64,000 nt of DNA. Source: Astrocystis sublimbata. Lineage: Eukaryota > Ascomycota > Sordariomycetes > Xylariales > Xylariaceae. Under the pieces are notes generated by a model. It saw only the letters and a program-made list of their open reading frames with translations, made no database searches and was not told the DNA's origin. Shown here piece by piece: positions 10,032 through 22,264 of the stretch. The DNA is taken from the NCBI GenBank assembly GCA_022453515.1, contig JAJNNY010000105.1:1-64000 (forward strand), read 5' to 3'. Within the stretch, counting starts at the first letter, position 1. Every line of letters begins with the position of its first letter. The translations under genes were made by a program, and so were the position numbers.

Positions 10032-10745
10032 TCAAGCCCCTGAACCATGTTCTTTATTACACTTATCATTTTCGGAGGCTGATCTATGACCAGACCCCTG
10101 ACCAGAGGCCTTGTTAGATCTGCTACCAGGTGCCTTTCCTGAACTCTTTCCAGATCTAGCAGGTGAGGCTGGACCAGCACGCGATTCAGAAGCTGAACCC
10201 GAACCCGAACCAGAGCCAGAACCACTTCCTGACCTAGTTCCCGATCTAGAACCCGAGCCTGAGACCGAGCCAGAGCCGGAACCGGAACCGGGACTGGAGC
10301 TTGAGCTGGAACTAGAGCTGGAACTAGAACTGGAGCTAGAACTTGAACTTGACGACGAACTCTCGGACGTGGTCGGCTGCTTCGATGACGCTTTCGGCGA
10401 TGGCGATGGTACAGCAGCATCATTCCCACGTCGACTTCCACTCCGACTTCCCCCCAATCCCATTCCCCGAAGCGGACGCACAACAACGGGCGGTGGGTGT
10501 CCCGGAAATTCAAAATCCGCATGAGCTCCCCGGGGTCCCTGGGCAGAACACGGAGAAGAGCCGGCAAAGCACCCAGGCGATGCGATAACGGCGTACTGAC
10601 TGTCAGAGGAGGAGGAGGAAGAGGAGTCGAAGCCATGGTGGCGCCGAGAGCCGCGGAGGAAGAGCAGCATAGCGCCGAGAAGGAGGGTGATGCCGACGAG
10701 CAACATGCCCATGGTTAGGGCGATGGCGGCGTTGGGGGAGGTCAT
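10032..10745 (-). CDS. Single-pass membrane protein with poly-Ser and Ser-Gly repeats (237 aa)
   Basis: Function unknown. The N-terminus (MTSPNAAIALTMGMLLVGIT...) forms one membrane segment at about residues 7-30, followed by basic RGSRRHH, a seven-Ser run, a Pro-rich middle, a Ser run of about 25 residues (about residues 128-152), then repeated Ser-Gly dipeptides and a polar tail. The basic side after the helix suggests the low-complexity part faces the cytosol (positive-inside rule). The Ser run is encoded by alternating AGY and TCN codons, a hexanucleotide repeat likely to vary in length. ATG at 10745 is the first in frame. A Glu/Leu and Glu/Pro open frame on the other strand is a shadow of this repeat. 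No pfam-type domain recognised. Confidence 0.7.
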   Translation of the reverse strand: MTSPNAAIALTMGMLLVGITLLLGAMLLFLRGSRRHHGFDSSSSSSSDSQYAVIASPGCFAGSSPCSAQGPRGAHADFEFPGHPPPVVVRPLRGMGLGGSRSGSRRGNDAAVPSPSPKASSKQPTTSESSSSSSSSSSSSSSSSSSSSSSSPGSGSGSGSVSGSGSRSGTRSGSGSGSGSGSGSASESRAGPASPARSGKSSGKAPGSRSNKASGQGSGHRSASENDKCNKEHGSGA

Positions 10746-11858
10746 TGTGTGGATATTGTCTTGGGCGTTGTTAATGTTATTGTTGTTGTGGAGATGGCGG
10801 TGATTGTGATTTAGGATATTACTCGGCTCGGCTCATGAATATGACTTGAGAGAGGTCCGATTCGCGATTTGGAAGAGTTTGGTTAAGGTTCCCCCCGAAA
10901 GGTGAGCTGTGTTGTGATTATCAGAATCAGGTAGTATAGACTAGATAGAGGTAAGTTGGTTAGGATTCGTTAAATGAGTTCCTTGCAAGATCTAGTTGTA
11001 GGTTATACATACCGGATGAGATAAAGATCACCAGTGTTCGCAGCTCGAGTTAGGCAAAGTCGGTCACCTCATCAACTTCCGTAGTATTTTAGTGGAGTGA
11101 ATCATCAGATCAATGACAAGCGAAAAGATAAGGCAAACCAGTAAAGTGATAAAAACATAAAGTTCATGGAGGAACCGAGCGGCACGCTGTGGCTGTCCAG
11201 GATATCAATAAGGGAGAGAAAGAAGTCCAGTCGGTCCGCAAAATCAACACCTCGGACTACCTAATTATGCCACCAGCCTCCATGCCACTCCCCCTCCTAC
11301 CACGACATTTTTGCCCTTGTCGACTTTAGTATTACAGCAACCACCAACCACCAATCCCCACGCGTCAGATGGCCAGACCTCTCGGATCCCCGCGCCGTGC
11401 GACCGAGTCACTTGTCGGGAGAAATTCCCGCGTCTCACAGAACCCGTTTTACCTCTTTAGACTGACGAGGCACCAGATGATGACAATGCGGGTATGCAAT
11501 AGATGAGCTATGCAAACATTTGATTCGAGCCAGAGTGTAGCTTTCGGTGGAGGGGTGATTTTCGTGATACGTCGTTTTCGGCCATCCTTCTCACGTGAAC
11601 CACACACAGCTATTTTGGTATACTCTCTATCAACTTACAGCTTCCGGAGGGGTCAACCAATTGCAAAAAAACACATAGGATGAGCACAGAGGACGATAGC
11701 TGGCAAGTAAATCTCGGTATTTGGCAATATATCTCGCTATAACCACCTCTATACAATTATAGATCAATCAATCGCTAACCATGACCTTGAAGGCTGAAGC
11801 CCAAGGGCACATCTGTGCCACCCGCTAACAGTCAGCCAACAACCCATGTCTCCCCTTC
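10746..11858. other. Intergenic region upstream of the Ser/Gly gene
   Basis: About 1.1 kb without a gene I can support. It should contain the promoter of the minus-strand membrane protein and the 3' untranslated region of the dioxygenase gene. TTG-rich words (GTTGTTAATGTTATTGTTGTTG) lie just upstream of the start. Confidence 0.5.
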
Positions 11859-13328
11859 TCAGTAATGGCAGAGCCCGCCCACATCCTCGTCCATACTCCA
11901 GGTGCCCGCGAGCCCATGTTCGACGACGCGTTCCTCGCGGGGGAGGAGGTGTGCGTCGTCGTCCTCCTCATTCTCGGCCTTACCGAGAAAGAAGTCGTTC
12001 TGGCCCGACACCTTGGTCTGTCTGCTCATGAAGCGCCGAGCCCAGTCCTCAACGGCGGGCTCGCCCGTCTCGTCGCGGGCCTGTTTGAGGAAGGGGATCA
12101 GCGAGGTGCCGCCGGTTCCTTTCACGTTCTTCTGCTCGCCCTGCCGCGACGCCGTGGCCAGGTTCTGCTGGCGGTTCCTAACCGCCTCTGGGCTCCGGCT
12201 CCGTGAGCGCGCGCGGTTAGCGCGCGACGGCAGCACGATGTAGCGCGTGACGATAGCAATGTGGATGTCGCGGAAGGCGCGCAGCATGGCGAGGCAGGCG
12301 TCGTAGGCGATGCTTAGGGCCTTGTCGGCGCCGCGGCGGGCCTCAACAAAGCCGCGGATGTTGGCGACGAGGGCCACGTCGTGCAGGAAGCGGGCGTGCG
12401 GCCCGGGCATGTAGCGGCGCATGTCGGCGAGGAAGTTGTGCTTGCGCGTGGTCTCGGAGGCGGCGGTCTCGCCGGTGGGGCGGTGCTCGATGCCGAGGAT
12501 GATGTCGAAGAACTGGATCAGGCTGCTCTGGGCGTTGCTGGGGCCGCTGTGCTGGACGTAGTCTACGGCGCCGGTGCCGTCGTCGTAGATGACGCCCTGG
12601 GGGAGCCCCGCCTCGGCCATGTTCTTGCTGCCGGCGAGGAAGGTGCGGATGCGGCGGTAGAAGAAGCCCGGGTCACAGTTCTCGTGCATGCGGCGCAGCA
12701 GCTCGCCGAGGTCGTCGAGGCGCTCGGCGAAGCCGGTCAGGCAACGTGTCACGGTTGCACTGTCGGCGTCGCGGGCGGCTTGGACGGCGGCCAGCATGAG
12801 GGGGATGATGGGCCCGCCGCGGGCCTCGATGGCGACGGAGACGAGGTAGAACCAGGACTCGTCGAGGGAGCCGGTGAAGGTGACTAGGGTGGCGAGGTTG
12901 TCGAGGTCGTCGATGGCCTCGTCCATGAAGAGCGGCTTGAAGTTCCACAGCACCGAGGCGGCGTAGGTGGACACGGGCGGGATCTCGAGGTGCTCGCAAA
13001 TCTTGAGCAGGGGCGCCGAGATGCTCGGGGGCACGCGGTCGCAGGGGGTGTCACCCCCCCAGATGTAGGCGTGGGCGAAGAAGGTGAGCAGGCTGTAGGC
13101 CCGCCTCCATTCGGCGTCATGTTCCAGACCGACGGTGGAGAGGACGGGCAGACGGTCGACGACGCCGCGGAGGCGCTTGCTCAGGACCAGGCTCTGCAGG
13201 TTGGAGGCGATGGCCTCCCACTTGTTGTAGTAGGGGTCCGGCAGGCGGGTCAGGGGCAGCACGCTGGGCAAGAAGCCGTTCTGTGGCGAGATTCCATAGT
13301 CGGCCAGCACCGGGATGGGATGTTTCAT
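11859..13328 (-). CDS. bna2: Indoleamine 2,3-dioxygenase
   Basis: Heme enzyme that oxidises L-tryptophan to N-formylkynurenine, first step of the kynurenine route to NAD+; cytosolic. One exon of 489 aa from ATG 13328 (MKHPIPVLADYGISPQNGFL), somewhat longer than animal IDO (about 400 aa), as in other fungi. Signatures seen: SGPSNAQSSLIQFFDIILG (the GGSAxQSSxxQ block), FLADMRRYMPGPHARFL, and DIHIAIVTRYIVLPS, whose His matches the proximal heme ligand of mammalian IDO (LRSYHLQIV). A Ser/Arg-rich insert (SRANRARSRSRSPEAVRNRQ) precedes the conserved GTGGTSLIPFLKQARDET. The C-terminal acidic tail is family-variable. No kynurenine-pathway neighbour is present. Fungi often have several paralogues, so BNA2 orthology is likely but not certain. 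Confidence 0.93.
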   Translation of the reverse strand: MKHPIPVLADYGISPQNGFLPSVLPLTRLPDPYYNKWEAIASNLQSLVLSKRLRGVVDRLPVLSTVGLEHDAEWRRAYSLLTFFAHAYIWGGDTPCDRVPPSISAPLLKICEHLEIPPVSTYAASVLWNFKPLFMDEAIDDLDNLATLVTFTGSLDESWFYLVSVAIEARGGPIIPLMLAAVQAARDADSATVTRCLTGFAERLDDLGELLRRMHENCDPGFFYRRIRTFLAGSKNMAEAGLPQGVIYDDGTGAVDYVQHSGPSNAQSSLIQFFDIILGIEHRPTGETAASETTRKHNFLADMRRYMPGPHARFLHDVALVANIRGFVEARRGADKALSIAYDACLAMLRAFRDIHIAIVTRYIVLPSRANRARSRSRSPEAVRNRQQNLATASRQGEQKNVKGTGGTSLIPFLKQARDETGEPAVEDWARRFMSRQTKVSGQNDFFLGKAENEEDDDAHLLPREERVVEHGLAGTWSMDEDVGGLCHY

Positions 13329-15042
13329 GACGGTGTTATGCGTCGATGTTCGACAGAGCTGCCAACGGGGTTTTGGTGTTAGTGTTGAGGTTGTTGAGTC
13401 CTGACGCAAGGAGTATACAGTCTTTCACCTGTGATACTCCTCAGCCGTGCGAAGATCTCGTGGGCGTCGCGCATGCAAATTTCTTTGTGGGTGAGAAGCG
13501 TGTTTGGTAGCAGCCAAGGTGAGAAGCGGTTGAAAGGAAGGGAAGAGATGGGCAACGGGTGGACGGAGCGTGGGGTTTTGAAGAACGGTGCAAGAAAGAC
13601 GGGAACTAAGAGACTCTATATATATAAGTACGTATTGTGTACTTAGCGGCACACGACAACCTGAAGGGAGCAGCGGCTGCGGCTGCGGCGGGTGGACGGA
13701 CCATTATTAATAATAATTGGCATTGTTTCCATGATGGATCTTATAACACATGACGCATAATAACACAGTCACTTGTACAGCTGCGGCTCCAGTGTTCCAA
13801 GAGGCGCAAAGTGCGCAGAATGCGCCCGTGTCGCATCGCGAATTGATTAGAAATGGAAACCGACGGTCGCATTGTCCAATGAGGGGCAGTTTGGGCCGGT
13901 TCTCCAGTACGTACAGAAGATGTGTATGGATTCGCTACCTTGATGGGCGCAAGCTGACGAATGGGCCAGAATTAAGGCCGAATAAGTGTACCTTGCATGC
14001 ATGACTTACGAGCTCGGACTGCAATACTACCCACTCCTACGGTCTGGTCCTCGGTCAGTGAAAGAAGGGATGATGTTCCATAATATAGTTTGTTCAGTAT
14101 CCATCTTATGACTTGCCCTTTCCTGGGTACCATCTCGCCTTGTTCTGTCGAACCATTATGGACAATAAGCACTTAGTGAAATTACTTAAGAACGTGGCCC
14201 TAATGGCGGGTAAAAGAGGCGAAAAGTATCACCAACCGATGTCGGCTTAGCTTCCGTCGGCGCATAGGCCAGGATCCACGTGCTACTATCCATCATTCTC
14301 ACCATTTCGCCAGTAAACTGACCTTGAGTTGTCCATATAATTGCAAACCACTTTTAGCGTATTTAAAAGCCGAATTCCAATTGAAACCAGGATCAAGTAC
14401 CATCACCATGTGTTAATAGAGCATATTAGACCTCGGGCATTATTACTATTATAATAATTGACATAAACGTCACAGGTGTTTCTTGGCGAAAGAAGATGCA
14501 AATCCGTTGCACGCAAATGAAACGAATTTCTAGAACTGTCAAGGGATCCGAGCTGTAGGTGGTTCCTATTTGGGTAACACGGCATTCTGACAGCAGCCGC
14601 AGCCGGCGGCACAGGAGGCGGCGGACGGAGCCCATGGGGTCCGTGGCGCGTGGTGGGGGTTCGCTCGCTTAGTGTGATATAGCTCGATAAGCGCATAGCG
14701 CATCTCGTACCGCAACGCACGGACAGCTGAGGGGAAGCAACCTAGGCATCTGCAGAGCTCCCTTGGCAGCCTTGGCGGGCCCCATCGTCATCCCCCATCG
14801 CATGCCCTGCATACTGGAAGGCCAGGCAGATGGCACTGGCAGGCCCAGAGCGAGCGAGCTGTCGTAATTGACAATTGACGTGATCCCTTCCTGCCTCCTG
14901 CAACCCTCACCTCCCTCACCTCCCCCACTCTCTTTCGCATCCACCATGTCACTCTTGCTACGGTAGCTGGCTACCCGCCTGCTTGGATTTCGTTCGGCGT
15001 TTACGGCTTTTATGTAACATTCTCAACTGGCACACCGGCAAC
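13329..15042. other. Large divergent intergenic region between IDO and VPS23
   Basis: About 1.7 kb with no supported gene. It holds the promoters of both divergent genes, a GC-rich GGCTGCGGCTGCGGCGGG word near 13672, and an AT-rich ATTATTAATAATAATTGG word near 13704. Minus-strand open stretches around 14403-14947 have no start context or domain and look accidental. Confidence 0.55.
13615..13628 (-). promoter_or_regulatory. Possible TATA element for the dioxygenase gene
   Basis: The run CTATATATATAAG lies about 290 bp before the IDO start codon on the coding strand. This is farther than usual, so it would require a long 5' leader; it may be a chance TA run. Confidence 0.3.
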
Positions 15043-16762
15043 ATGGTGGTCCAGCAGCACGTTCTCAATTGGCTGTACAGCGTCCTCACCAGCGAGTATC
15101 ACGATGTCAACCGCACCTACAACGATGTAGCCCAGGCTCTCTCACAATACCCGTCGCTGTCGCCGAGGACCGACGTCCACAGTACGTCCAACCTGGCTGA
15201 TAGACCTGTATCCTTCATCCTTCCTTAGGTAACTGACAACAACCACAACACGTGAAGCATTCGACAACGGCGTCTCGGCTCTCCTCCTCCATCTCTCGGG
15301 CACCATCCCCGTCGCCTTCCGCGGCACCACGTACCGCTTCCCCATCTCCATATGGGTGCCTCACGCCTACCCGCGCGAGCCGCCGCTGGGCTATGTCACG
15401 CCCACCGACACCATGATGGTCCGCCCCGGCCAACACGTCGACCCCCAGGGAAGGGTGTACCATCCCTACCTCGTCGGCTGGGCCGAGTTCTGGGATAAGT
15501 CAACAATCCTAGACTTCCTCGCCATACTACGCGACATCTTCGCCAAAGAACCTCCCGTCGTCGCTCGCCAACAGCTTCGCCCCGCGCAGCAGCAGCAGCC
15601 ACAACAAGGGGCTCCGACGCCCACACCACCGCCCGTCCCTCCCTTGCCTCCGAACATGGCACGGCCCAGTCCGCAACCCACACACTCGCCCCATCCGAGC
15701 GACCCACGACCGCCGCCCCCTCCACCCAAGGGCAGCGATGCTCCTCAGGTTGTCTCGAGCCCTACCACCCACCGCGACGGTCCTCCTCTCCCTCCCCTGC
15801 CCGGCCAGCAGACCCAATATAACACCAATCAACCAGCGCAACAGGTCGCGCCCTCGACAAATCGACTATCACGATACGATACTGCGCCTCCGTTGCCACC
15901 CCAAGGGACTCCAGGGCCCCAATCTCATGCGCACGCGCAAACGCAACCACCACCACCACACTCGTATCCCCAACAACCTCCCCATCATCAATACCACCCC
16001 CAGCAGCAACAGCATGGATATCCACAAGAGGCCCCGCGTTCGCAACAGCAGCAGGACTTCAGACGACAATCCTATGTCTCGGGCGTTTCTGAGCCGCCAT
16101 CCTATAGGGGAGCGCCTCCTCCAAACTGGCAACAACCGGCGCCTCCACAATCTCAACCCCCGCCCCAACCTGTCGCCAAGCCGCCGCCACCACCCGATCT
16201 CATGGATGAGCCCCTGACCCTCGCCCTACCCTCGCCCTCCAACATCCCGGCGCCCCCGATCCCCGTGAATCCCGAAAAGGACGCGCTCCTCCGACAGCTC
16301 GCCTCGACGCTGTACTCGATGCGCCAGCACAAGCGCCAGCAGAACGAGTCCTCGCTCGCCGGTCTCAGCGCCCAACGCACCGCCATGCTCACCGCGCTGC
16401 AGAACATCCAGTCCGACATGGCGGCCCTGAACCCGCTGTCCAACCTCCTCGCCTCCAACACTACCGCCCTCCATTCCGCCCTCCAGGGTGCCGACGCCGT
16501 CATCAACAACAGCAAAACGCAGAAGCCGCCCGCCATCGACGATTTGTTGGTGGCCCCTACTGTCGTGGGCAACCAGCTGTATGACGTTGTGGCAGAGGAG
16601 CGCGCCCTCGGCGATGCTATCTTTGTGCTTGGGCGGGCAGCCGAAAGAGGAAGGATAGCGCCTGCTGTCTTCGCGAAGACGACGCGAGGCCTCGCCAGAG
16701 AGTGGTTCCTGAAGAAGGCCCTGGCGAGGAAGATTGCGAGGGGTATGGGGCTCACTGCTTAG
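15043..16762 (+). CDS. vps23: ESCRT-I subunit Vps23/TSG101 (UEV domain protein)
   Basis: Recognises ubiquitinated membrane cargo at endosomes as part of ESCRT-I, for sorting into multivesicular bodies; in fungi also needed for ambient-pH signalling. Two exons, 15043-15181 and 15258-16762, with intron 15182-15257 (GTACGT...GAAG); 547 aa. The UEV (catalytically dead E2-like) domain spans about residues 20-160: TFDNGVSALLLHLSGTIPV, YRFPISIWVPHAYPREPPL and HPYLVGWAEFW, with no active-site Cys, as expected. A long Pro/Gln/His-rich linker follows (about 170-370, with PPPP runs that may bind Bro1/Alix-like partners). A coiled region (LRQLASTLYSMRQHKRQQNE) comes next, then a C-terminal steadiness box (IDDLLVAPTVVGNQLYDVVA to the end). 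The start MVVQQHVLNWLYSVL fits the family. Confidence 0.95.
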
Positions 16763-17639
16763 TATGTGTGATGCCACACAGAGGAGACTGGAGATCGATC
16801 ACCTGTAGGCGGTGGGTCAATCAGTCAATCAATCGATCAATCGATGTGATCAATACCGTCAAGGTTGGCAATCATGCATGCATCCCTTGTCTACGGCCAC
16901 CGATTCGGTTTGAGAGGGCACAGATAGTGAGTGAACAAATAATTTGGAATTAATATACGATACAAGGAATTCAAGACAATTGGAAGTCAAGAGTAGATCA
17001 TCCATGTGTATCTACCTAAAGGTAGGCATGTTTGTATATGCGCGCTTACACGCGACGTGCGATAATTACCCTTTATCTATCTAGCCTTAACCCAGTGAGT
17101 TTTAATCATCTCGAGTCCAAAGAATATAATACACACTACACATTAAAATCTCGGAGTCGAGTCCAAATCAGACATAAACTTAGCTATCAGTGCTGACTAT
17201 TCTCATAATTGTCATAAAGCATAGTCAGATGCGCAAAAAAGAATTCAATCAAAGTTCCATCTTCACTTCGTTCTAATTCCGCTACATGCATTGAAAGTTC
17301 ACATAAACCATTCTCCCCCTGAACTCATTACGCCCATTACCTCACTGCCCCCTGTGCCATTTATTCAGACATAGCTAGGTACTCTATTCGGTTTTTAGTT
17401 TATTCCTTAAATCTTCTATCTCATTGGGCGAGGTGCGTGCTCCGTTATTAGTGTTTCCCCGACTACCATCTACCATCTACTAACATCATAAATGTATACG
17501 TACCCACTTCCAAGACCAAGACCAAGACACCTTCGACCCCCAAGCCCATAGCTGAATCTACCTCTACTTCTTTTTAATCCAGCCCCTCCTTGTTTCGTTG
17601 GCCTTTGCGTTCTCCCTCTACTCCCGTATTTGGCCCCCC
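16763..17639. other. Convergent intergenic region
   Basis: Between two 3' ends. It contains a TCAATCGA-type repeat around 16818-16852 and three CAAGAC units near 17511-17528. No gene seen. Confidence 0.5.
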
Positions 17640-20600
17640 CTACTCACTCTTCCCCTTCCCCTTTTCTTTCCCCTTCCCCCTCCTTCCCAAAGCACTACTC
17701 GCTTTCCTCCCCAAAAGACTAGCCGCACTCCCCTTGAGCTCCTTCAGCGTCGCCCCACTACTCGCCTTCGTGTCCACCGTGTCCCGGCTGCGTTCCTTGT
17801 CGCGATACATGGTAGCGATCTTGCGCACCTGGCCCGGCCGCCTTGGCCTCGGGTGCCGTAGCTTGACGTCCTTGGACTCGAAGACGACGAAACCCGACGA
17901 CGTCTTCTTGTTTGGCTCCTCCGCGTCTGCTTCGTTGCCTTGATCTTCCGCGGTACTTATTTCTTTTCCTTTGCCTTTGTTCTTGTCTTTATCCTTGCTC
18001 CTGCCATGCTTGGTCTTGAAGTGGATTCTCCCTCCTTTCCCCTTCCCTTTGTCCTGATTCGTGGCCGCACCAGGGACAGAGGCAGCTTCGTCATATTCAT
18101 ACTCTTGCGATGCGGCACTGGTCCCCCCACCCTCACCCCCTATTCCCAAATTAGAAGACACCCCGCCCCCACCAACACTCTCACCACCAACCTTCCCCTT
18201 CTCCTTCTGAAACCGACCAAACGTCATCGACTTAATCTCCCGCCCCAGATGTAAATGCGACACACGATGTCCATGTGTCTGTCTGTGCGTCTCACGTTCC
18301 TTCTCATCTTGTCTGCGCCGACTGCGTTCCGCGGCCGATTGCTTGAGCATGACCTTGAGAAGCGCGTTCGGATCGCCCAAAGGCTCTGACCTCCCATCTT
18401 CTTCCGCCTCTTCTGCCTCCACCTCTCCCACCCCCTCGTCCCCGCGCACAGGCCTTGAGGGAAGGTGGCCATCGAGGCCGAGACCGAAGCCGTGAGCGTG
18501 AGCGTGAGGCCAGTGGAAACCACTCGATATGCGACGGATGAGCGGCGTCTTCTTCTTGTGCGTGGCGGGGGGCGATAGCGGCGTATTAGGTAGTGAGCGA
18601 TCGTAGTCCGACTCGGATGTCGTTGCTGTCGTGTATTTCACGTGATGAGCGTGAGAATGTGAATGGGGGAGACGCGTGGAAGACGAAGATGCCGTGGCGC
18701 TGAAGGGGAGACTCGGCGCTGTGTACGACGACGACATGAACTCCCGATTTGCACGTCTTCTGTTAGCGTGTGCGCCGTAGGTGAATGAGCCGGATTGGTG
18801 GAAGTCCGGATCAAGGTCGTTCTCTGCTCGCGATGTTGCGTGAGTCGCGCACCCATCCCTCATGACTTTGTTGTTCGGATGGAGGTGGTCATGTCCATCC
18901 TTGCGCTCGCCGTCTTCCTTCCAGCTGTCCAGTGAGCGGGTGAGCGAGTTGGAGATCTTCCGCCAGATCGCGGCTCCTCGCTGGTGGATAGGCTCCCAGC
19001 TGCCAAGGAGGTACTGCTTGTGCTTATTAACCTTCCGTCCGGGTCTGCGATTGAGAAGCGACGAGGCTCCGTCGCCGGAACCCATTTGACGGTACTCAGA
19101 GTGCAGCGTCTCGCGGCTGATGCGCTCAAAATGCTGGATCCGACGCTTTACGGGGGACTCGAGCTTGGCGGAAGACTCGCGCGATTTCCGATATCGAAGT
19201 TCGACTGCTGGGTCTGTGGGAATTGGTGCAGGTGATTCCGCGTGTCGCGAATTGCCAACAAAGTCGCAGAAGAAGTCATTAACGGATATCTCGGTCGTCA
19301 ATGAAGGGACAATGGAGCGCATACGGGCGACAGTGTGCGTGGACGTCGGAGAGCCCGTGTCGCTCCATGACGGTGACGAAGGGTTTCTCCTCGACTTGTT
19401 ATTGTTCAAGAGTCCGTGGAGGCTCATAAGAGATCGATGGGTAGCAAGTGGATTGGGCGACCGCTCAAAGAAACGTCGAAGTCGAGCGACCTTGCCACCT
19501 TCCTGTGTAGGTCGACTGCTTGCAGGAGGCGTCTTTGGGGTTGTGAAGATCTTGCAATTGTCTCTTCCTATTTGAACCCTCGTGGCACACTGCTCAAGTC
19601 GGTCTTGAGAGTTGTCTGACAAGACTGTAGTCCTCTCTCGTGCGCTGGCAGGGGTGATACCGCTTAGGCCATCCATGGTTGCGTGAAGGTCGTTGCTACT
19701 ATTATCCCACTTGTGAGGTCCTTTTGCGGGAGGGGATTGCTGATACAGCTGTCTTGTGGATTTGGTCTTTGGTTTGACATCGACAATGTGGCCCCTACCG
19801 ATGATGAGTGGCTGTAGATGCGGTTTACCGTCCGGAGATGTGGGAGGTCTTTCGGCGAGTACTTCTACACGCAATTGTGGCCCAGTCAATGGTTCGCGTG
19901 AGGGCTTCGGGTGCAGCATGGCTTTTGCAGGAGTCTCTGACGTGTCGATAGGCTTGGGCACCTTTTCAAATGACTTTCGAAGATCAGCCACGCTTGGTCT
20001 CGCCTGAGGATAGGTTGCGCCTGAAAAGGAGGGGTGCTCCGGACCGTCCCCTGTCTCTTGTAGCGTTGATTGTTTCCTTGTTTCCATCTTGCGCGAAGGG
20101 GACTCGGATTTTGGTTGAATGGGCGATATCACATTGATAGACGAAGATTGTGGAAGTGAATGAGCATCGGTCTCGATAGGCTTCGACATTGATGGCCGAT
20201 GCGATAATACCTCTCCCGATCTTGGCAATGGGCCGACGTGTCTCAAAGTGTGAACGAAATCTGTTGCACCAGATGAGATCGCTAGGTGCCATGCCAGTCA
20301 GTGCGTGTCTGAAACGATTGAATAACGAATCAAAAATGAGGGAATGAACACAATCTTGGCATTACATACAGCTTTTTTTCTCGAATAAAGTGCGGCTTTC
20401 TGCTGTGCGACTGGATCTGTAGGTAGCCCGATGGTTGGTGGACGAAGCATTGCTGTGCGATGTGAAGTAAGACGTGGAGGGACGGGAGGCTTCCTGCTCA
20501 TCCCCATCCATGTCCATGCCTGTGTCATTTACAGCCATTTTGCATGATGAATTGACGTGACCGGCAGAGCCATCTTGATTTTTGACATCAAGAAGTATGT

Positions 20601-21129
20601 CAACAATTTGGTTCGTGGAGACGGGCAGCAGAGATCTTCGATCGTGGACAGGCTGATCTTGGACTTGACAAGGTGATATCTCAGAAGAGACGAGGACCGT
20701 AGATTCTGATGGCGAAGGGCTGATGATTATGCGTGGCAAGCTCTGTCTGGACTTTTCAGCTCGGGGGTTGGTCATTGGCTGAGCCATGTAGTCGTGGAGA
20801 TGCCGAGACAGGTTGGCATCATTACTGTTCACTGCATGAGGTTCAAAGCGCGAGCGTAAAGACTGGAGTTTCGGCCCCAGGGAGAGATGATGGAGAGAGG
20901 TACTAATGTCATGCGAAGAATCTTGTGATGACTGGTTTGGACCCAATGCAACTTGACGAGTCGATGGAGAAGCGGTGTAGTCTCCCACACTCTGTCCGAG
21001 GTCGTCTACAACCGTCTGGTGACTAACACCGCCTCCGGCGACGGCCTTGCGGGTTGGGATGCGAAGAGGTGCTGGGGTAAGATCAGCAGGCGGAGAGCTG
21101 GCGCGGGGAGATAGAGCTATTGGAGACAT
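17640..21129 (-). CDS. Large disordered hypothetical protein (about 1133 aa)
   Basis: No recognised domain. Two exons: 21129-20370 and 20281-17640. The intron 20369-20282 uses donor GTATGT and acceptor CCTAG; the nearer CAG acceptor would bring in a TGA, so CCTAG is required for the frame. The protein is Ser/Pro/Thr-rich in the first half, has a His cluster (HSHSHAHH) and ends in a Lys/Gly/Arg-rich tail (GRRGKGKEKGKGKSE). A conserved-looking stretch is ESKDVKLRHPRPRRPGQVRK near the C-terminus. The pattern suggests a phospho-regulated scaffold or cytoskeleton/nucleus-associated protein, but that is only inference. A second in-frame ATG at 21255 would add 42 residues; the start at 21129 (MSPIALSPRASSPP) is preferred for its composition. 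Confidence 0.75.
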
Positions 21130-22264
21130 GTTCAGAAAATTGCTATACAAGTTATTGTGGGAAAGAATAGAAGCATTGTTGGTTTCATGTGTAACATGTT
21201 TGACAGCCTGTACTGTACCATCACTGGATGGGCGGAAGCATGATACAAGAACCATGGGAATGCTAAAGGTATCTGCTGGGTACCTCGACTGAGGCAGGAA
21301 TCATGTGCACTTCCAGACTCGGAAGTCGAAAACCACCAGTCTGAAGCGTTTCCTCGCCCCAATTCGACGTCCCAAAGTATACCTATACTTCATACAGGAG
21401 GCCAAAGTACCTTCCCAGTTGCATGGAACCGCATTGAGACAGCCAATGACCTACCAGCACGAGGAAGCCATGTGTTTCAGGACCTGCTTGTACCGCCTTC
21501 CTAAGCTTCCACCACATTCGAGGAAAGAACAAGTCTTGAAACGAGACAGCAAGTCCCGTCTGTATTGAACCGACTCCAAATATTGCAGCTTGGGTCGAGT
21601 GCTTAGCACCTACTTTGCTCTGCATCTACTTCTTACTCAGGGGGCATCAGACTTGCATGGAATTGGACGGGGAGCTGCTTATAACAGTGCTCGATTTATG
21701 TCTATTACGTAGGTAGTCAAGACGCGATTTACAAGACTGGATCGACTCCATTTCAGCAAGTAAGCGACCGATGGAGCATAGTAACAAGACCACGATGAGC
21801 GCCGAGTCGGACTCTTGTCGCTTCCTCAGGCGCTGCCTTGATAGGACAGCTGCATCCTATATTGCCCATGACAAGCAGCGTTATATAATAAGTTTCGTAT
21901 TTAAAGCGCCACTTCCAAACCCGACTTGTCTACTTCTGACAGTTACAGTATATATAAATAGGAAAAATAAATATAAGAAAAGAAACCCGCGCGTGACACA
22001 TGATATTGGTTATTCTAGATGTTCAAAGATTGATTGATATGAAATCGTTTGTCTCGTAGGGTATGGACAAATGGGATTAATGTATCTACGAGCTCTGCTC
22101 GGCCTTACGGACCACGGAGATGCGCTCGCATACGCACACAACACAGACGCAAGCCCTTTTCTTGGACAACCGTCGCACGAGCTAAGTCGCTCTCCCGGCC
22201 GCATCCCGTATCATGCGTAAGGCGATCGAAACCAGCAATCTTCGAGCAGACAGTCGATAGCTTC
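21130..22264. other. Intergenic region
   Basis: Promoter side of the large disordered protein and 3' side of the LysM gene. Short open stretches on both strands at 21305-21625 overlap each other and have no domain. Nothing else supported. Confidence 0.5.

Noticed and set aside
10111..10524. Plus-strand open frame with Glu-Pro and Glu-Leu repeats
   Set aside because: It mirrors the Ser/Gly repeats of the minus-strand gene; that frame has the membrane segment and a good ATG, so this is a shadow.
12381..12887. Long plus-strand open frame opposite the dioxygenase
   Set aside because: GC-rich antisense of a clearly conserved enzyme; no domain of its own.
13425..13652. Overlapping open frames on both strands
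   Set aside because: Lie in the promoter/leader of the dioxygenase gene and include a TATATA run.
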